From Urechis unicinctus (taxonomy: Eukaryota > Annelida > Polychaeta > Xenopneusta > Urechidae), in assembly GCA_034190875.2 (NCBI GenBank), contig CM067343.1, forward strand, positions 26,713,219 to 26,777,218: 64,000 nt of DNA, read 5' to 3'. This document shows, piece after piece, positions 1 to 9,497 of this stretch. The notes under the pieces were generated by a model. It saw nothing but the letters and a program-made list of their open reading frames with translations. It did not search any database and had not been told where the DNA came from. Made by a program: the position numbers and the translations under genes. How positions within the stretch are numbered: position 1 is the stretch's first letter; each line of letters begins with the position of its first letter.

Positions 1-556
1 CGGTTTGCCGCTGTCATTGCACATCATTACATGTGTATAGGATGAAGAATTAATTTGCACACGAAAGCCGAACAACAAAATAGGACGCGTTACTTCTATT
101 ATGTGTTAATAAGAATAGAATCAATCGAGCAGGTTATTGAAAGAAGCCTGATTTCCTCTTCATTTAAGACTGTGAAGGAATTTATAGTGCATAAATACTT
201 ATATACCTGACTATTTATGGATTTAGTACCGACTTACCACAGGAATTGCCTCCGAATAAACTATGATTGACATTTCTGATATCAGGACAATCGTTAAACC
301 TCAATCGTATTTACAAAGATCTCGTCAATAACCATCAATGGAGTATAGTAACATATATAAATTTACCATGCGCATACACAACACCACCAATGACCGCTGT
401 CAAGTGCAATGACAATTCTGCACTGTTCAATCGATTAGCATAGTCATAGTCAAAGGAGAATAGTTCATTATTGAGCAGCTAGATGTTGAAAAATAGAGGC
501 TCAATTAGTGCCGAAAAGAGAAAAATTATTTGTATTATTACAATTCTGGGTGGATT
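1..556. other. Non-coding flank, nothing recognised
   Basis: AT-rich sequence with no open frame of note, no splice-bounded exon and no repeat that I recognise. It ends where the GATG/GATA microsatellite begins. Confidence 0.4.
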
Positions 557-900
<344 letters not shown>

Positions 901-1069
901 TAGATATAGAGAGGGAGAGACATTCTCCTTGACCAATCAAATGCGGATAAATCTTGCAGAATACTCTTGCTTTGTGTCCATTACCGAAGTCCAACTGGAT
1001 TCTTCTTCGATGTATCATAGAGCTTCTCTCAGGCTTTCTGCCCAAGGAAATATGTCAACCGAAGCATTT

Positions 1070-1400
1070 TGTCATAGCGTTTTGTCATAGCGTCTCATAA
1101 AGCTGTTAAAGTTGTTATTTCTAAATATAGCAGTTCGGCAAAAAGTCATAGGGAATTCTCTGTTTGATTTGGAGCCGTGGTCGTCTCAACCAATCAGATG
1201 ACTCCATATCTTAAACAGACGTCGAGCCCCGAGACGTTGAATCAATTGTCACATGTGCCTTTGATGATTTCATGGTATCGTCGCCTGATGACGTGGATGT
1301 AATTCGTGTTTGTGATTGCAATGCATTATAATTCGGGAAGTAATCACTGCAGATCCACTCGAAGTGAGGCGTCTTAGCTGTAAATTGTTTGGAAGTATAT
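1070..1400 (+). repeat. Dispersed repeat family R1, diverged partial copy
   Basis: Shares ordered blocks with the copies near 12.3-12.85 kb, 14.7-15.25 kb and 63.6-63.85 kb. These are the GTCATAGCGT block, ACCAATCAGATG, the GAGACGT block also seen at 63.7 kb, a TGATGACG block, a TATAATT block and the final CACTCGAAGTGA block. It is clearly older than the 12 and 14 kb copies. Confidence 0.7.
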
Positions 1401-2227
1401 CTTACAATTGATCCATGTGTTACGTAATTTTAATGCATATCAAAATGCCCATTTGCAGTGAATGCAGTTGATAATCACCGCTAAGGGCGCAGAGAGCCTC
1501 CTTCAGTTTTTAGCCATCTTATTAACACATGTTACAAAACCACTGAGAAATTTGTTTAGCTACAGGTAAACATAACATGGCAGCAGCGGCTGTGTTCCAA
1601 ATATCTTCTACAACTACTACAACTACAACTTAGGTTATACAGCATCTACAGCTACTCAAGCATGACACAGCACATTCCTCCCGGCGTGTTTGACTTAACA
1701 TCATTAGCCCAAGGACTCATGGATGTTAAGATTTGAAACGTGCAGAATAGCTTAAAAATCATTCAATATTTTGTTACTAAACAGAATCGTAATTACGCGA
1801 GTAAAGACTAACATAAGGATCCCGATCTCACAATAGGCGAAACTCTCCATAAAGCTCGTCAACAGGAAACACTAAAGCAACAAGTGCTATAAGTAAAGCA
1901 ACTGCGGATGTTGGTATTTCGTACATCGACAATTTAGCGAGAGGAGCCCACACTGCCAGCAGAGACAACCTATCAAGCAAGTTCTACCTACATCAACATC
2001 AAAGGGTGAAAGTATACAGTCGCTCACAGCATGGTAAGCGAAAATAACAACACCACGAGGTCACAAATAAAGAAAACCCATTGTTTCGTGATATAGTACG
2101 CCTAGAAACAGTGATCGTCGTTGGCATGCGGAACTTAACATTAGAGCCAAAATTAACTTTTTAGTTATTGAAACAGACAGAAGTTCATTGCAGAGCCTGA
2201 GGCTCTCCATTTGACGGACACACACTA

Positions 2228-2529
2228 AGCACTGCTCCTGTGAGCTGCACCACCGTCATGGTAGGCTCATATCTCTTTAGTGCGCAGCCTTAACAACCAC
2301 TTAGCACTGCTACATGTAATATGTTTCACCGCCATGGTAGGTTTATATCTCCACGGCGCGCAGCCTAAACAGCCTCTAAGCACTGCTTCCAATGAGCTGT
2401 GCCACCGCCAAGTTTGGTTCTTAGCTCCATTGTGAGCAGCCTTAACAGCCACGAAGCACCGCTACCTGGGAGCTGTTCAACCGCCCAAATCAGTTTTTAG
2501 CTCCACTGCGCGCAGCTTTAACAATAATA
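2228..2529. repeat. Minisatellite, 75-76 bp unit, four copies
   Basis: Four diverged tandem units start at about 2228, 2303, 2379 and 2455. Each opens with AGCACTGCT or AGCACCGCT, has a CACCGCCATGG-like middle, and ends with GCGCAGCCTTAACA. A 61-codon minus-strand frame across it is a by-product of the repeat. Confidence 0.85.
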
Positions 2530-2536
2530 TATCAGG

Positions 2537-2564
2537 CAATAGCTCAGTCTGAGTAGAGCATGCT
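2537..2564 (+). promoter_or_regulatory. tRNA A-box-like string (possible SINE head)
   Basis: The string TAGCTCAGTCTGAGTAGAGC resembles the internal A box of a tRNA. I see no matching B box (GGTTCGANTCC) within the next 60 bases and no cloverleaf, so this is at most the relic of a tRNA-derived short element. Confidence 0.2.
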
Positions 2565-3392
2565 ACTGTGTTCTATCATAGACTGTGTTCATTTTTGTTT
2601 TCTTTGTGGTTTGTGCATGTTTTTCTGCCACTTTCTTTCATGCAATATTCACAATCGTTTGTCGGAACAACTAGGAGCTATATCACGTTTACAAGTAGTC
2701 GTTTAAAGCCAGTAGAATGGTCTGACAATAAAATTGAACATGTAAATACATAAGGACCTCACCGTTGTAGGGAAGGCTCGGGCTTTAATTGTAGTGATGC
2801 ATATCACGGTCGTTTTTGCTTTCATGCAGGTAAAGTATCAGCCCAAAAAAGTAAATGACAGACCAGGAAGTTACCGTAATTTCTTGGCTTGGTGAATGTG
2901 GTTTTGTGAAAGGTCTTATTAAATTGAGAGCCATGGCTGGAGTCAACATGTCGGTTGTGCGATGATGATGATATTCACCTTCCTCTCGAAAGGATTCCTG
3001 CTACAAGGTATGTTGTAATATTCAATTGATATGCTTGCGTATAAACGATTGTTGCATTTACTCAAATCCACGGTGGTTTGGCATATTTTAATGTAGACAG
3101 AAAACACAGCGATGAGTTAATTGTATGCGCGACCAGTCTCGTACACGTTATTGTGTCTGCGGAATATGTAGACTAATTGAGTCGTGGATGCATTTTTAAC
3201 GCTGTGTATGTAGTCGAATATGCGTTCCGTCGCCTGGCCTCGAATGTGTGTGAATGAGGACTCCCAAACAAACATTCAAAAGTATGATGATGCGCTGTGA
3301 GCGACCTTTCTAAGTGCAACTGCTTAATACCGAAAACATTTACAAGCATATTGGCTAATCTCATGCCTGTTCAAACGCCACGCTCCCCGCCC

Positions 3393-4340
3393 GCCTGACA
3401 GCTTGTAAACATAACGAGGAAGTTAAGGAATATCGCCAGCTCGGGGTTGGTCACGACTTTATATAACCTCATTGCACAGTGCTATGACAAGTGTCAGCAC
3501 CTCCTGCAGCGTATGAGTGCCAATGGCCTACGTTTAAAGAGATTCTTGTCGTACAATTTGGTCTTTCAAAGCAATGATATATACCTATGTTGATCTTGTT
3601 GAAGTTGTTGGTGTCTTATTGGACACACTCCCGTAGGCTCATAGAGAGCGGCGGTCACGCACCAGTTCTTTCCGGCCAATACAGTGCACGAGTTTGTGGC
3701 GAGAGCTACAATCCTTGCATAAATAACGGCCCGGTATTGACTTGTTGAACAACTGCTTTTGACAAAGGGCAGATATCATTTAATAGGCGTAATATCACTT
3801 TGTAATAAAAATCTGGATACGATGTCAGTGCGGCGTTGTAATGACAGATCTGTTCTATACTCAAGTATCGAGCAATGGCTTAAGCCCGAGCATGAACAGA
3901 CGTCATCCCATATCAGCTATCGTTTAAAGAAGTCGAATACCCAATGAATCTGACAAAACTCACATCATCACCCTTTCCTATCACAACAGCAACATTCCTC
4001 AGCCCCACAACCCCTCGCATGACTTATCCCGCATGCCTCATCCCGCGCCTGCGCCAATCTTTTGCTGAGCCAGGTAACTAACCATTTGTCAACGACTTAT
4101 AGGATCATCTCATCCGTGTAATTTTAATCGCGTAAAATACAGAATGCCCCTACACCATATAAATACTTATTCAGTACCCCACAGACAGTGGTCTTAGTAT
4201 ATCGCGAATCATTTGCCATTGTCTGCGCTAAATAGCGAATCAACGGTCTATTCAACGTTTGCTTTCCAGCTTGTTTATTTGGTCGACCCGATCAAGGCTG
4301 TACTTACACCTGTAATTGCGCTGCTGACGGAGATTGTGAT
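3393..4340 (+). repeat. 5' block of the phosphatase gene, shared with 59.07-59.85 kb
   Basis: The sequence from the AGGAAGTTAAGGAATAT block to the first EGF exon recurs in the same order and orientation at 59071-59852. Shared landmarks are the signal-peptide exon, a GGCGTTGTAA block, a block reading ACATCATCA then CATCACAACAG, and the EGF exon with its TTGCTTTCCAG acceptor. About 200 bases around 4060-4255 are absent from the 59 kb copy. This is a partial gene duplication rather than a transposon: I see no terminal repeats. Confidence 0.8.
3484..3545 (+). pseudogene. Broken signal-peptide exon of the receptor phosphatase
   Basis: Aligns without gaps to the intact signal-peptide exon at 59149-59221. 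After ten codons (M-T-S-V-S-T-S-C-S-V) it hits TGA at 3514-3516, where the other copy has a Ser codon. More stops follow in the frame, and the splice donor (G|GTTGGT at 59 kb) has become CAATTTGG here. Unless another first exon lies upstream of what I could recognise, the receptor encoded at 4.27-11.18 kb has no secretion signal. Confidence 0.65.
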
Positions 4341-4437
4341 GTGGTGACTGGTACATGTGATGATGGATGTAGACAGGGTGCACCACAACAGGGTAACGAG
4401 AGCATCTTTGACTGGAGAGGACCGGGATGTAGGATAG
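4270..4437 (+). CDS. RPTP exon: EGF-like module 1
   Basis: One phase 1-1 exon of 168 bases follows the acceptor TTTCCAG and ends at the donor ATAG|GTAGCG. The peptide opens A-C-L-F-G-R-P-D-Q-G-C and continues with the spacing CxCxxxxxC, VVTGTCDDGC and a final C. This is the MEGF/scavenger-type EGF pattern. The same exon, truncated, recurs at 59776-59852. In family members such modules form an extracellular stalk before or between lectin-like domains. Confidence 0.8.
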
Positions 4438-4542
4438 GTAGCGATAACTACGAATATTAACGAATTTTTACACCATGAATAGCAAGCATTTTACATGAAC
4501 ACACGTTATTATCTTTCAATAAATATTTGTGTGATGAAACAG

Positions 4543-5075
4543 GAAATGTGGCTTTAAACAAATTCGTAAATCAGAGCGGAGTTGATAAAGGCTGGGTGGC
4601 TAATAACTCTGTGGATGGTAGACTACCGTCTGGATTGCCAAACACGTTGGACCTCGAGTACTGCGCCCATACTGACCCAAACGCTACTGATTTAGCTTGG
4701 TGGTACGTGGACCTCGGCGGGGATTATTATATCAACAATATAAGTATATTCAACCGGAAACACAATGAGAGTAAGTGCATTTCCTATGTAAATACATTTA
4801 AATGTTCCATTTCAGCGAATGAGTGAGTTATCTCGTCCATTACTGATGCATTCCAGGCTCCATGAGAACCGGTCATTTCGACATTCGTGTTGGAAATAGC
4901 AGTGATATTACCAGCAATACACTATGCCGGGCTTATAAGGGCCCTGTGCCTCCTGAAGAGAGTGTTACTCTATCTTGCGATTCAAACCTGATAGGCCGCT
5001 ATGTAAGCTTACAGAGAACAGGAGGAGTGGAACCAACATCATTAACATATGTGAGGTGGTGGTCATGGGTCATGA
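4543..5075 (+). CDS. RPTP exons: fucolectin / F5-8-type-C-like domain
   Basis: Two exons (4543-4770 and 4857-about 5068 or 5075) encode a jelly-roll lectin-type domain. The first starts NVALNK and includes WVANNSVDGR, the LEYCAHTDP block, WWYVDLGGDYYI and the NISIFNR strand. The second carries FDIRVGNSSD, then LCRAYKGPVPP and GRYVSLQR. Order and spacing match the fucolectin/tachylectin-4 (FTP) fold. The conserved closing motif Cys-Glu-Val is present only in the other frame (TGT GAG GTG from 5050), so one base appears lost around 5047-5048. In the frame as read, the end becomes T-Y-V-R-W-W. The donor is ambiguous: GT at 5069 suits the closing-motif frame and GTACGT at 5076 suits the read frame. 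Sugar binding is known for some family members but is not shown here. Confidence 0.75.
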
Positions 5076-5453
5076 GTACGTCACAGCAAGTAAGAGTGAT
5101 TAATGAGCATTTGTAAATGCTTAACTTGAAACGGTACCCATATAAATCTGCTCGCACATTATCATCTGCATATATCCAACATCAGTCCTTTCTCATACGG
5201 TTTAACTAACCAAGCTGCGTTGTTGTAAAGCCTGAAATAAATTGTTTCGTGCTTACTGGATCAGCTAGAATATATAATTGTGTTAACTCATTAAGATCCA
5301 GAACTAATTTGAGATCAATGTAAAGGACTATTTGTAATGAGGAAATCAACTGTCAAAGGAATATGTAATTGCAAACAATAACTACCAAGCAGCTCACTAT
5401 ACACATATGTGTCCCCTACAACTTAACAATTAAAGAGAACAAATCAATTTCAG

Positions 5454-5795
5454 ATTCGACGAATTGCCTCTCCGACAGTGACAACGTAGTGGGTTGTTTG
5501 AATTGCTCCGGATTTGAACCACCGCTTTGCACAACACGTAAGAAAACACTCGTCACTTTTTATCTATTATTTTCCAGAATTTTCTATGTTAAGCAAACTC
5601 AAAACGTTGATAGATGGCTTTCATGGCCTGTGTGTATTGCAGCATGCAGCCATGGACAATATGGGATCAACTGCATTGCTTCCTGTTCTACTCATCGATG
5701 TCTGAATGGATCAGATACGTGCGATGGTGTGACGGGCGAATGTCCAGATGGATGTCAAATGTGGTATATTGGCAAACAATGTACCATCGAATTAA
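5454..5795 (+). CDS. RPTP exons: Cys-rich piece and EGF-like module 2
   Basis: Exon 5454-5537 (84 bases, phase 1-1) reads STNCLSDSDN, then CLNCSGFEPPLC, a short Cys-rich piece that looks like the end of an EGF repeat. Exon 5643-5795 (153 bases, phase 1-1) reads CSHGQYGINC, CSTHRCLNGS, CDGVTGECPDGC and ends with QCTIEL. This is a typical MEGF-type EGF module. Both have clean acceptors (TTTCAG, ATTGCAG) and donors (GTAAGA, GTACGA). Upstream and downstream phases agree, so the modules can be skipped or swapped without breaking frame. Confidence 0.75.
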
Positions 5796-5919
5796 GTACG
5801 AATCGCGTTACTGCATGCAATACTTGTGATATTCCGAAAATTCTACACGTTACATGGCCCTGAAGGTAGGATACAACTTCCTGCATTAAACGCATTTGCA
5901 CGACTTATATTGTGTGCAG

Positions 5920-6255
5920 AGGTTGTCGACCTTGGTGAGGGGGTGAACTTAACCGTTATGAATGTAAGTGCTAATGAAGTCACGCTTCGATGGCGATCTG
6001 CTGGGGATATATCACCTGCTCTGGCTCAAAACTACGGCTACCAGGTGCAATATAAAAGGCAAAATGCAACAGAGTTCATCCCTGGTACCAACATAACCCA
6101 TGATGCTGATAAAGCAGAGCATTCAGCAACAGTCAGCGGTCTGGAATTTAACAGGCCATATGACTTTCGAGTTAACACTTACAGGCTGTGGCAAGGCTTA
6201 TCTGAAGTGTCAACAATGCCGTCCAGAGAGACGACTGTGAAAACATTGTGTAAAG
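5920..6255 (+). CDS. RPTP exon: fibronectin type III domain 1
   Basis: A single 336-base phase 1-1 exon. Strand B shows EVTLRWRS, strand C shows YGYQVQYKR, and the end carries the F-G region YDFRVNTYR, which is the FN3 core pattern W...Y.V.Y...Y..RV. Acceptor is TGTGTGCAG and donor AAAG|GTACCA. Such domains form the membrane-proximal rod of receptor phosphatases. No lesion is visible in it. Confidence 0.8.
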
Positions 6256-6350
6256 GTACCACTTATGGATGTCTTTTCAAAATTGGCTTCATGTTTGAAA
6301 TCAACGAACCATCCAGTTCTATTGTAAGATCGATTTTAAATCGATTTCAG

Positions 6351-6732
6351 CACCTGATCCGGCAACAATTGTGAGCTTGAGATCCCGAACAAACACACCA
6401 CCATTCTCTGTACATGTTCAATGGCAGGTTAGTCACGAATATGAATAGTCACATAACACACCAACTTCATTGATTGGAACATTTTTATCTGTCAGCTCTC
6501 TGTGTTTCACAGCTGACGTCATCAGGTTGTGACAGCATTTACTCCTTAATTGTGCTGTACCGCCTAGCTGGTACTGATACGTGGATGACTCATAAAGTAT
6601 CTGATCCCGCAGGATCCACTAGCGCCAATGTGACTGATATTGCTGAGCCAGGTAGACTCGATGTCCGGATTAGAGTTGTGAATAATGCTCACCTGGACTC
6701 TGAATCAACGACTCACAGCGTGACACTGGGAG
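6351..6732 (+). CDS. RPTP exons: fibronectin type III domain 2
   Basis: FN3 domain split over two exons, 6351-6427 (phase 1 to 0, ending FSVHVQWQ) and 6513-6732 (phase 0 to 1). The second carries IYSLIVLYR and, near the end, RLDVRIRVVNNA. The split after the strand B tryptophan is common for FN3 domains. Acceptors TTTCAG and TTTCACAG and donors GTTAGT and GTACAC all fit. No stops or frameshifts seen. Confidence 0.75.
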
Positions 6733-6816
6733 GTACACTCTCATCGTGAATAGTTATATTGGCAATTTTCAGTTGCTTTGTGAAGACGGTCCCCACACCA
6801 TATACATACTTCACAG

Positions 6817-7281
6817 TACTTGGTCATAGTATATCATTATTATGGTCTTCCACACCAAGCACGCCGCCATCTTTTGGCAGCTCATCTACAACTGCTGTGC
6901 CACCATTAGGTTTCGACAATTCATATTCATTAATCAATGTATGAGTTTTGCCCATGTCGTGTTCCTTTAATACCTACTAGTTTAGTCATACAAACTTCGC
7001 TTCTCTGTCCAGCTCGGAATCCAACAAGCAGTGATCTAAACATAGGTCTCATTGTGGGACCAGTCGCAGGAGGTCTGCTGCTCATAGTTATCGTCGTTTT
7101 CATTGTCGTCGTGTGTGTCAGGTGAGATGGGAATGTATTATGTATTGTCTTACCGTGCGGTGGATTATAACGGTAATGAATGATAGTGTAAACTTTTTAA
7201 TTCTAACCTGTGTTTAAAGGAAACATATGAGACAGCAATTGTCAGCTCATGAATACGACCACTTACAAATGAAAACTAGGA
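6817..7281 (+). CDS. RPTP exons: Ser/Thr/Pro stalk, transmembrane helix, juxtamembrane
   Basis: Exon 6817-6909 encodes a Ser/Thr/Pro-rich stalk (SSTPSTPPSFGSSSTTAVPP). Exon 7013-7121 encodes the membrane span: after NIGLIVGPVAGG comes a run of Leu/Ile/Val/Phe closed by C-V-R. Exon 7220-7281 encodes the positively charged stop-transfer segment RKHMRQQLSAHEYDHLQ. The phase chain 1-1, 1-2, 2-1 is consistent. Topology is therefore extracellular N-terminus and cytoplasmic phosphatase domains, as in all receptor PTPs. Confidence 0.75.
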
Positions 7282-7418
7282 GTGAGTATTGTTTGAAATA
7301 CTTAAAACATTTTAAATGCATGTATAGATAAGTTCTTACATTTGCTATATGAAATACATGCTTACCAAGGGAGATAAGTGATTCAAAAATGTCTTAGCAT
7401 ATTGTCTGATGCATGCAG

Positions 7419-7556
7419 ATCAAAGTACATCGGCGCAGCAAGACTTCACTGGGGAGAATCAATGGAGCCTCCAGAAAATACTGTTTATGAGACCATAGTG
7501 GTAGAATCTGATGCAACACAACCGGGTCAGGGAGCAATCCTTCCAATCACTGAATA
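7419..7556 (+). CDS. RPTP juxtamembrane exon, first copy, frameshifted
   Basis: Starts after TGCATGCAG with (N/D)QSTSAQQDFTG, closely matching the start of the next exon. Its tail SDATQPGQGAILPITE matches SATVPITK there. Head and tail lie in different frames: one base is missing in the run GGGG at 7451-7454. As written, the first frame ends at a stop about 12 codons later. The middle, containing PPENTVYETIVVES, is absent from the next exon. I see no good donor at the 3' end (the tail frame reaches TAA at about 7567), so this copy may be dead or skipped. Confidence 0.5.
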
Positions 7557-7645
7557 CATGCATATATAAAACAGTGTTTAACATGTGCGCTTTTAATTAC
7601 TCGTTTACATTGAAAGAGGAGTCATAGAATGTTTGTCTGATGCAG

Positions 7646-7938
7646 ATCAAAGTACATCTGTGCAAAAATATCTCACTGGTGGAGATGCACATCAGGGTCA
7701 AAGTGCTACTGTTCCCATCACTAAACCAGGGCCAACTGCTGCCATCTTGGTGTCCCAACTAAAGACGTATATGATCCAACTGTCAGGAGACAGGGAAAGC
7801 GTGTCACATGATGGAAAAAACGACATTTGCGATGGGTTTGCCAGACAATTCAATGCGAGTGATATGCCTGATAACCTTTTATTTCCAAACATTTACCTGG
7901 AATATTTCACATCGAACGCTATAGAGTCCAATAGTAGC
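7646..7938 (+). CDS. RPTP juxtamembrane exon, second copy, leading into D1
   Basis: Opens with DQSTSVQKYLTGGDAH after TGATGCAG and remains open for 293 bases to the donor AGC|GTATGA. Phase (1 to 0) fits the following D1 exon at 8028. Near the end, DMPDNLLFP resembles the segment that precedes the KNRY loop in tandem-domain PTPs. The first 15 residues duplicate the exon at 7419, so this looks like local exon duplication followed by divergence. Confidence 0.6.
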
Positions 7939-8027
7939 GTATGACTGTATAGACGAAACATTCAAGCACGGTAGATCATAGTCTTAAAATCGAACAATGT
8001 TAAAACCGTGCTTTCTATTCATCACAG

Positions 8028-9406
8028 AAAATTCGGGGTGTTGATTGCAAACAATGGAAGGTGGATCATTCCGAGATATGCTTAATTAGAAACATCGGCA
8101 CAGGCAACGCATCTGGTGAGTTTGATATTCTACCTGTATGGATCTAGCCATATCAAATGCTGCCAGATATTCATGAAACGGACCTTTATTGCTCTTCTAC
8201 TGACTGGTATTTGTTCCAGAGGACAATGATCAAGCCGCTGATCTTCTAGATATCGACGCAAGTTATATTACGGTAAAAATGATATTTGAATATAACATGT
8301 GTCATAGAAGGTTATTCTCGTGTGTTTTATTATTCATGGAAGAAAGGTACAACTACAATATGCGAATTATGCTGCAGGGCTACCACGAGACGACCAAGTA
8401 CTACATAGCAACTCACGGTATGTTACAAACCAATTTATAGATTATAATCTTTCAACATTCCACTAAATTACGATAATAATATTGAAATCGCCGCTAGGTC
8501 CTTTGAAAGGAACCATGGAAACTTTCTGGAGCATTGTATGGACACAGCAGATAAACCGCATTGCCATGTTGAACAAGCTGAAAGAGGGCGAAGAGGTAAT
8601 GCTGGTGACGGGCAATGGTGTTAATGTACTTAATTTACACCAACATAGTAATTGTAGGTCATTGATGCATTTTAAATGCTTTATAAGGAGTAGCCTTAGC
8701 ATTTACATGGTAGATAATCGAACATTGAATTTGAATCTAATTTCATGATGCCAGACCGAATGCGAGATATACTGGCCAGACAGCCCGGGAAAGAAGAATG
8801 CGATATTCTGCGGAAAATATCAAATCACCTTGTTGTTATCTGAAATGTATGGAGATTATGCATACAGGCGGTTGAGTCTGAAACACAAGGTAATCACGAT
8901 CGTTGACCCGTATATCTTGCCAGACCGTCATTCATGTGAATTATGAATTATATTTTTTATTATTGGGTTTCGAAGCATGAGGAGCGAGAGATTCACCAGA
9001 TTCAATTCTTGGCATGGGAAGACCAGAAATGCCCGGACAATAACTTCCCACTTCTAGCATTCAGACGGAGAATGTTGTGCTTGCCTTCCAATCCCGGGGG
9101 TCCATTGATTGTGCACAGCAGGTATAAACATTTATCTATTATACATGACAACAGTTACTATCACATGTTGTAGTTAGAATGCACTCAAATGTGCACGCTG
9201 TACCGAGGTAGTAGGATCAAAATTTAAGTGGTGGGACATTCTTCTCTCTACTTTGAATATTTATTTACAGTGCTGGTGACGGTTGAATGGGCATATTTAT
9301 TGCGCTGGATTACCTGCTGAATCAAGCTAAATGTGAAGGTCAAGTAGATGTGTTCTCTTGTGCGTCCCGCCTACAAATGCAGCGGAAGAACATGATACAA
9401 AGCAAG
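8028..9406 (+). CDS. RPTP D1 phosphatase domain, inactivated
   Basis: Seven exons: 8028-8115, 8220-8272, 8378-8417, 8498-8595, 8755-8889, 8976-9121 and 9271-9406. Recognisable PTP landmarks are DHSEICL (family DHSRVxL), IDASYIT (family YINASYI), YYIATHGPL (family IATQGPL), FWSIVW and IALDYLL. Catalytic motifs are altered. The KNRY phosphotyrosine loop reads K-I-R-G. The WPD loop reads W-E-D. The P-loop, family HCSAGxGRTG, reads H-S-S-A-G-D-G-stop-M-G, so the Cys nucleophile is Ser and the Arg codon is TGA (9284-9286). The frame downstream of the stop stays open to the donor GTTAGC. Even with readthrough this domain could not hydrolyse phosphotyrosine by the known mechanism. Confidence 0.8.
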
Positions 9407-9497
9407 GTTAGCTGAGATCATATTTTATAACTGTGGGTTCCGTGTGCTTCACACCCCGACATTGTTCATGAGTAAACTGATTTTCGATGTTGAGCAG

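Noticed and set aside
9284..9286. TGA in the D1 P-loop as a selenocysteine codon
   Set aside because: The TGA stands at the arginine position, not the nucleophile Cys, and the nucleophile itself is Ser. A simple nonsense change is the better reading.
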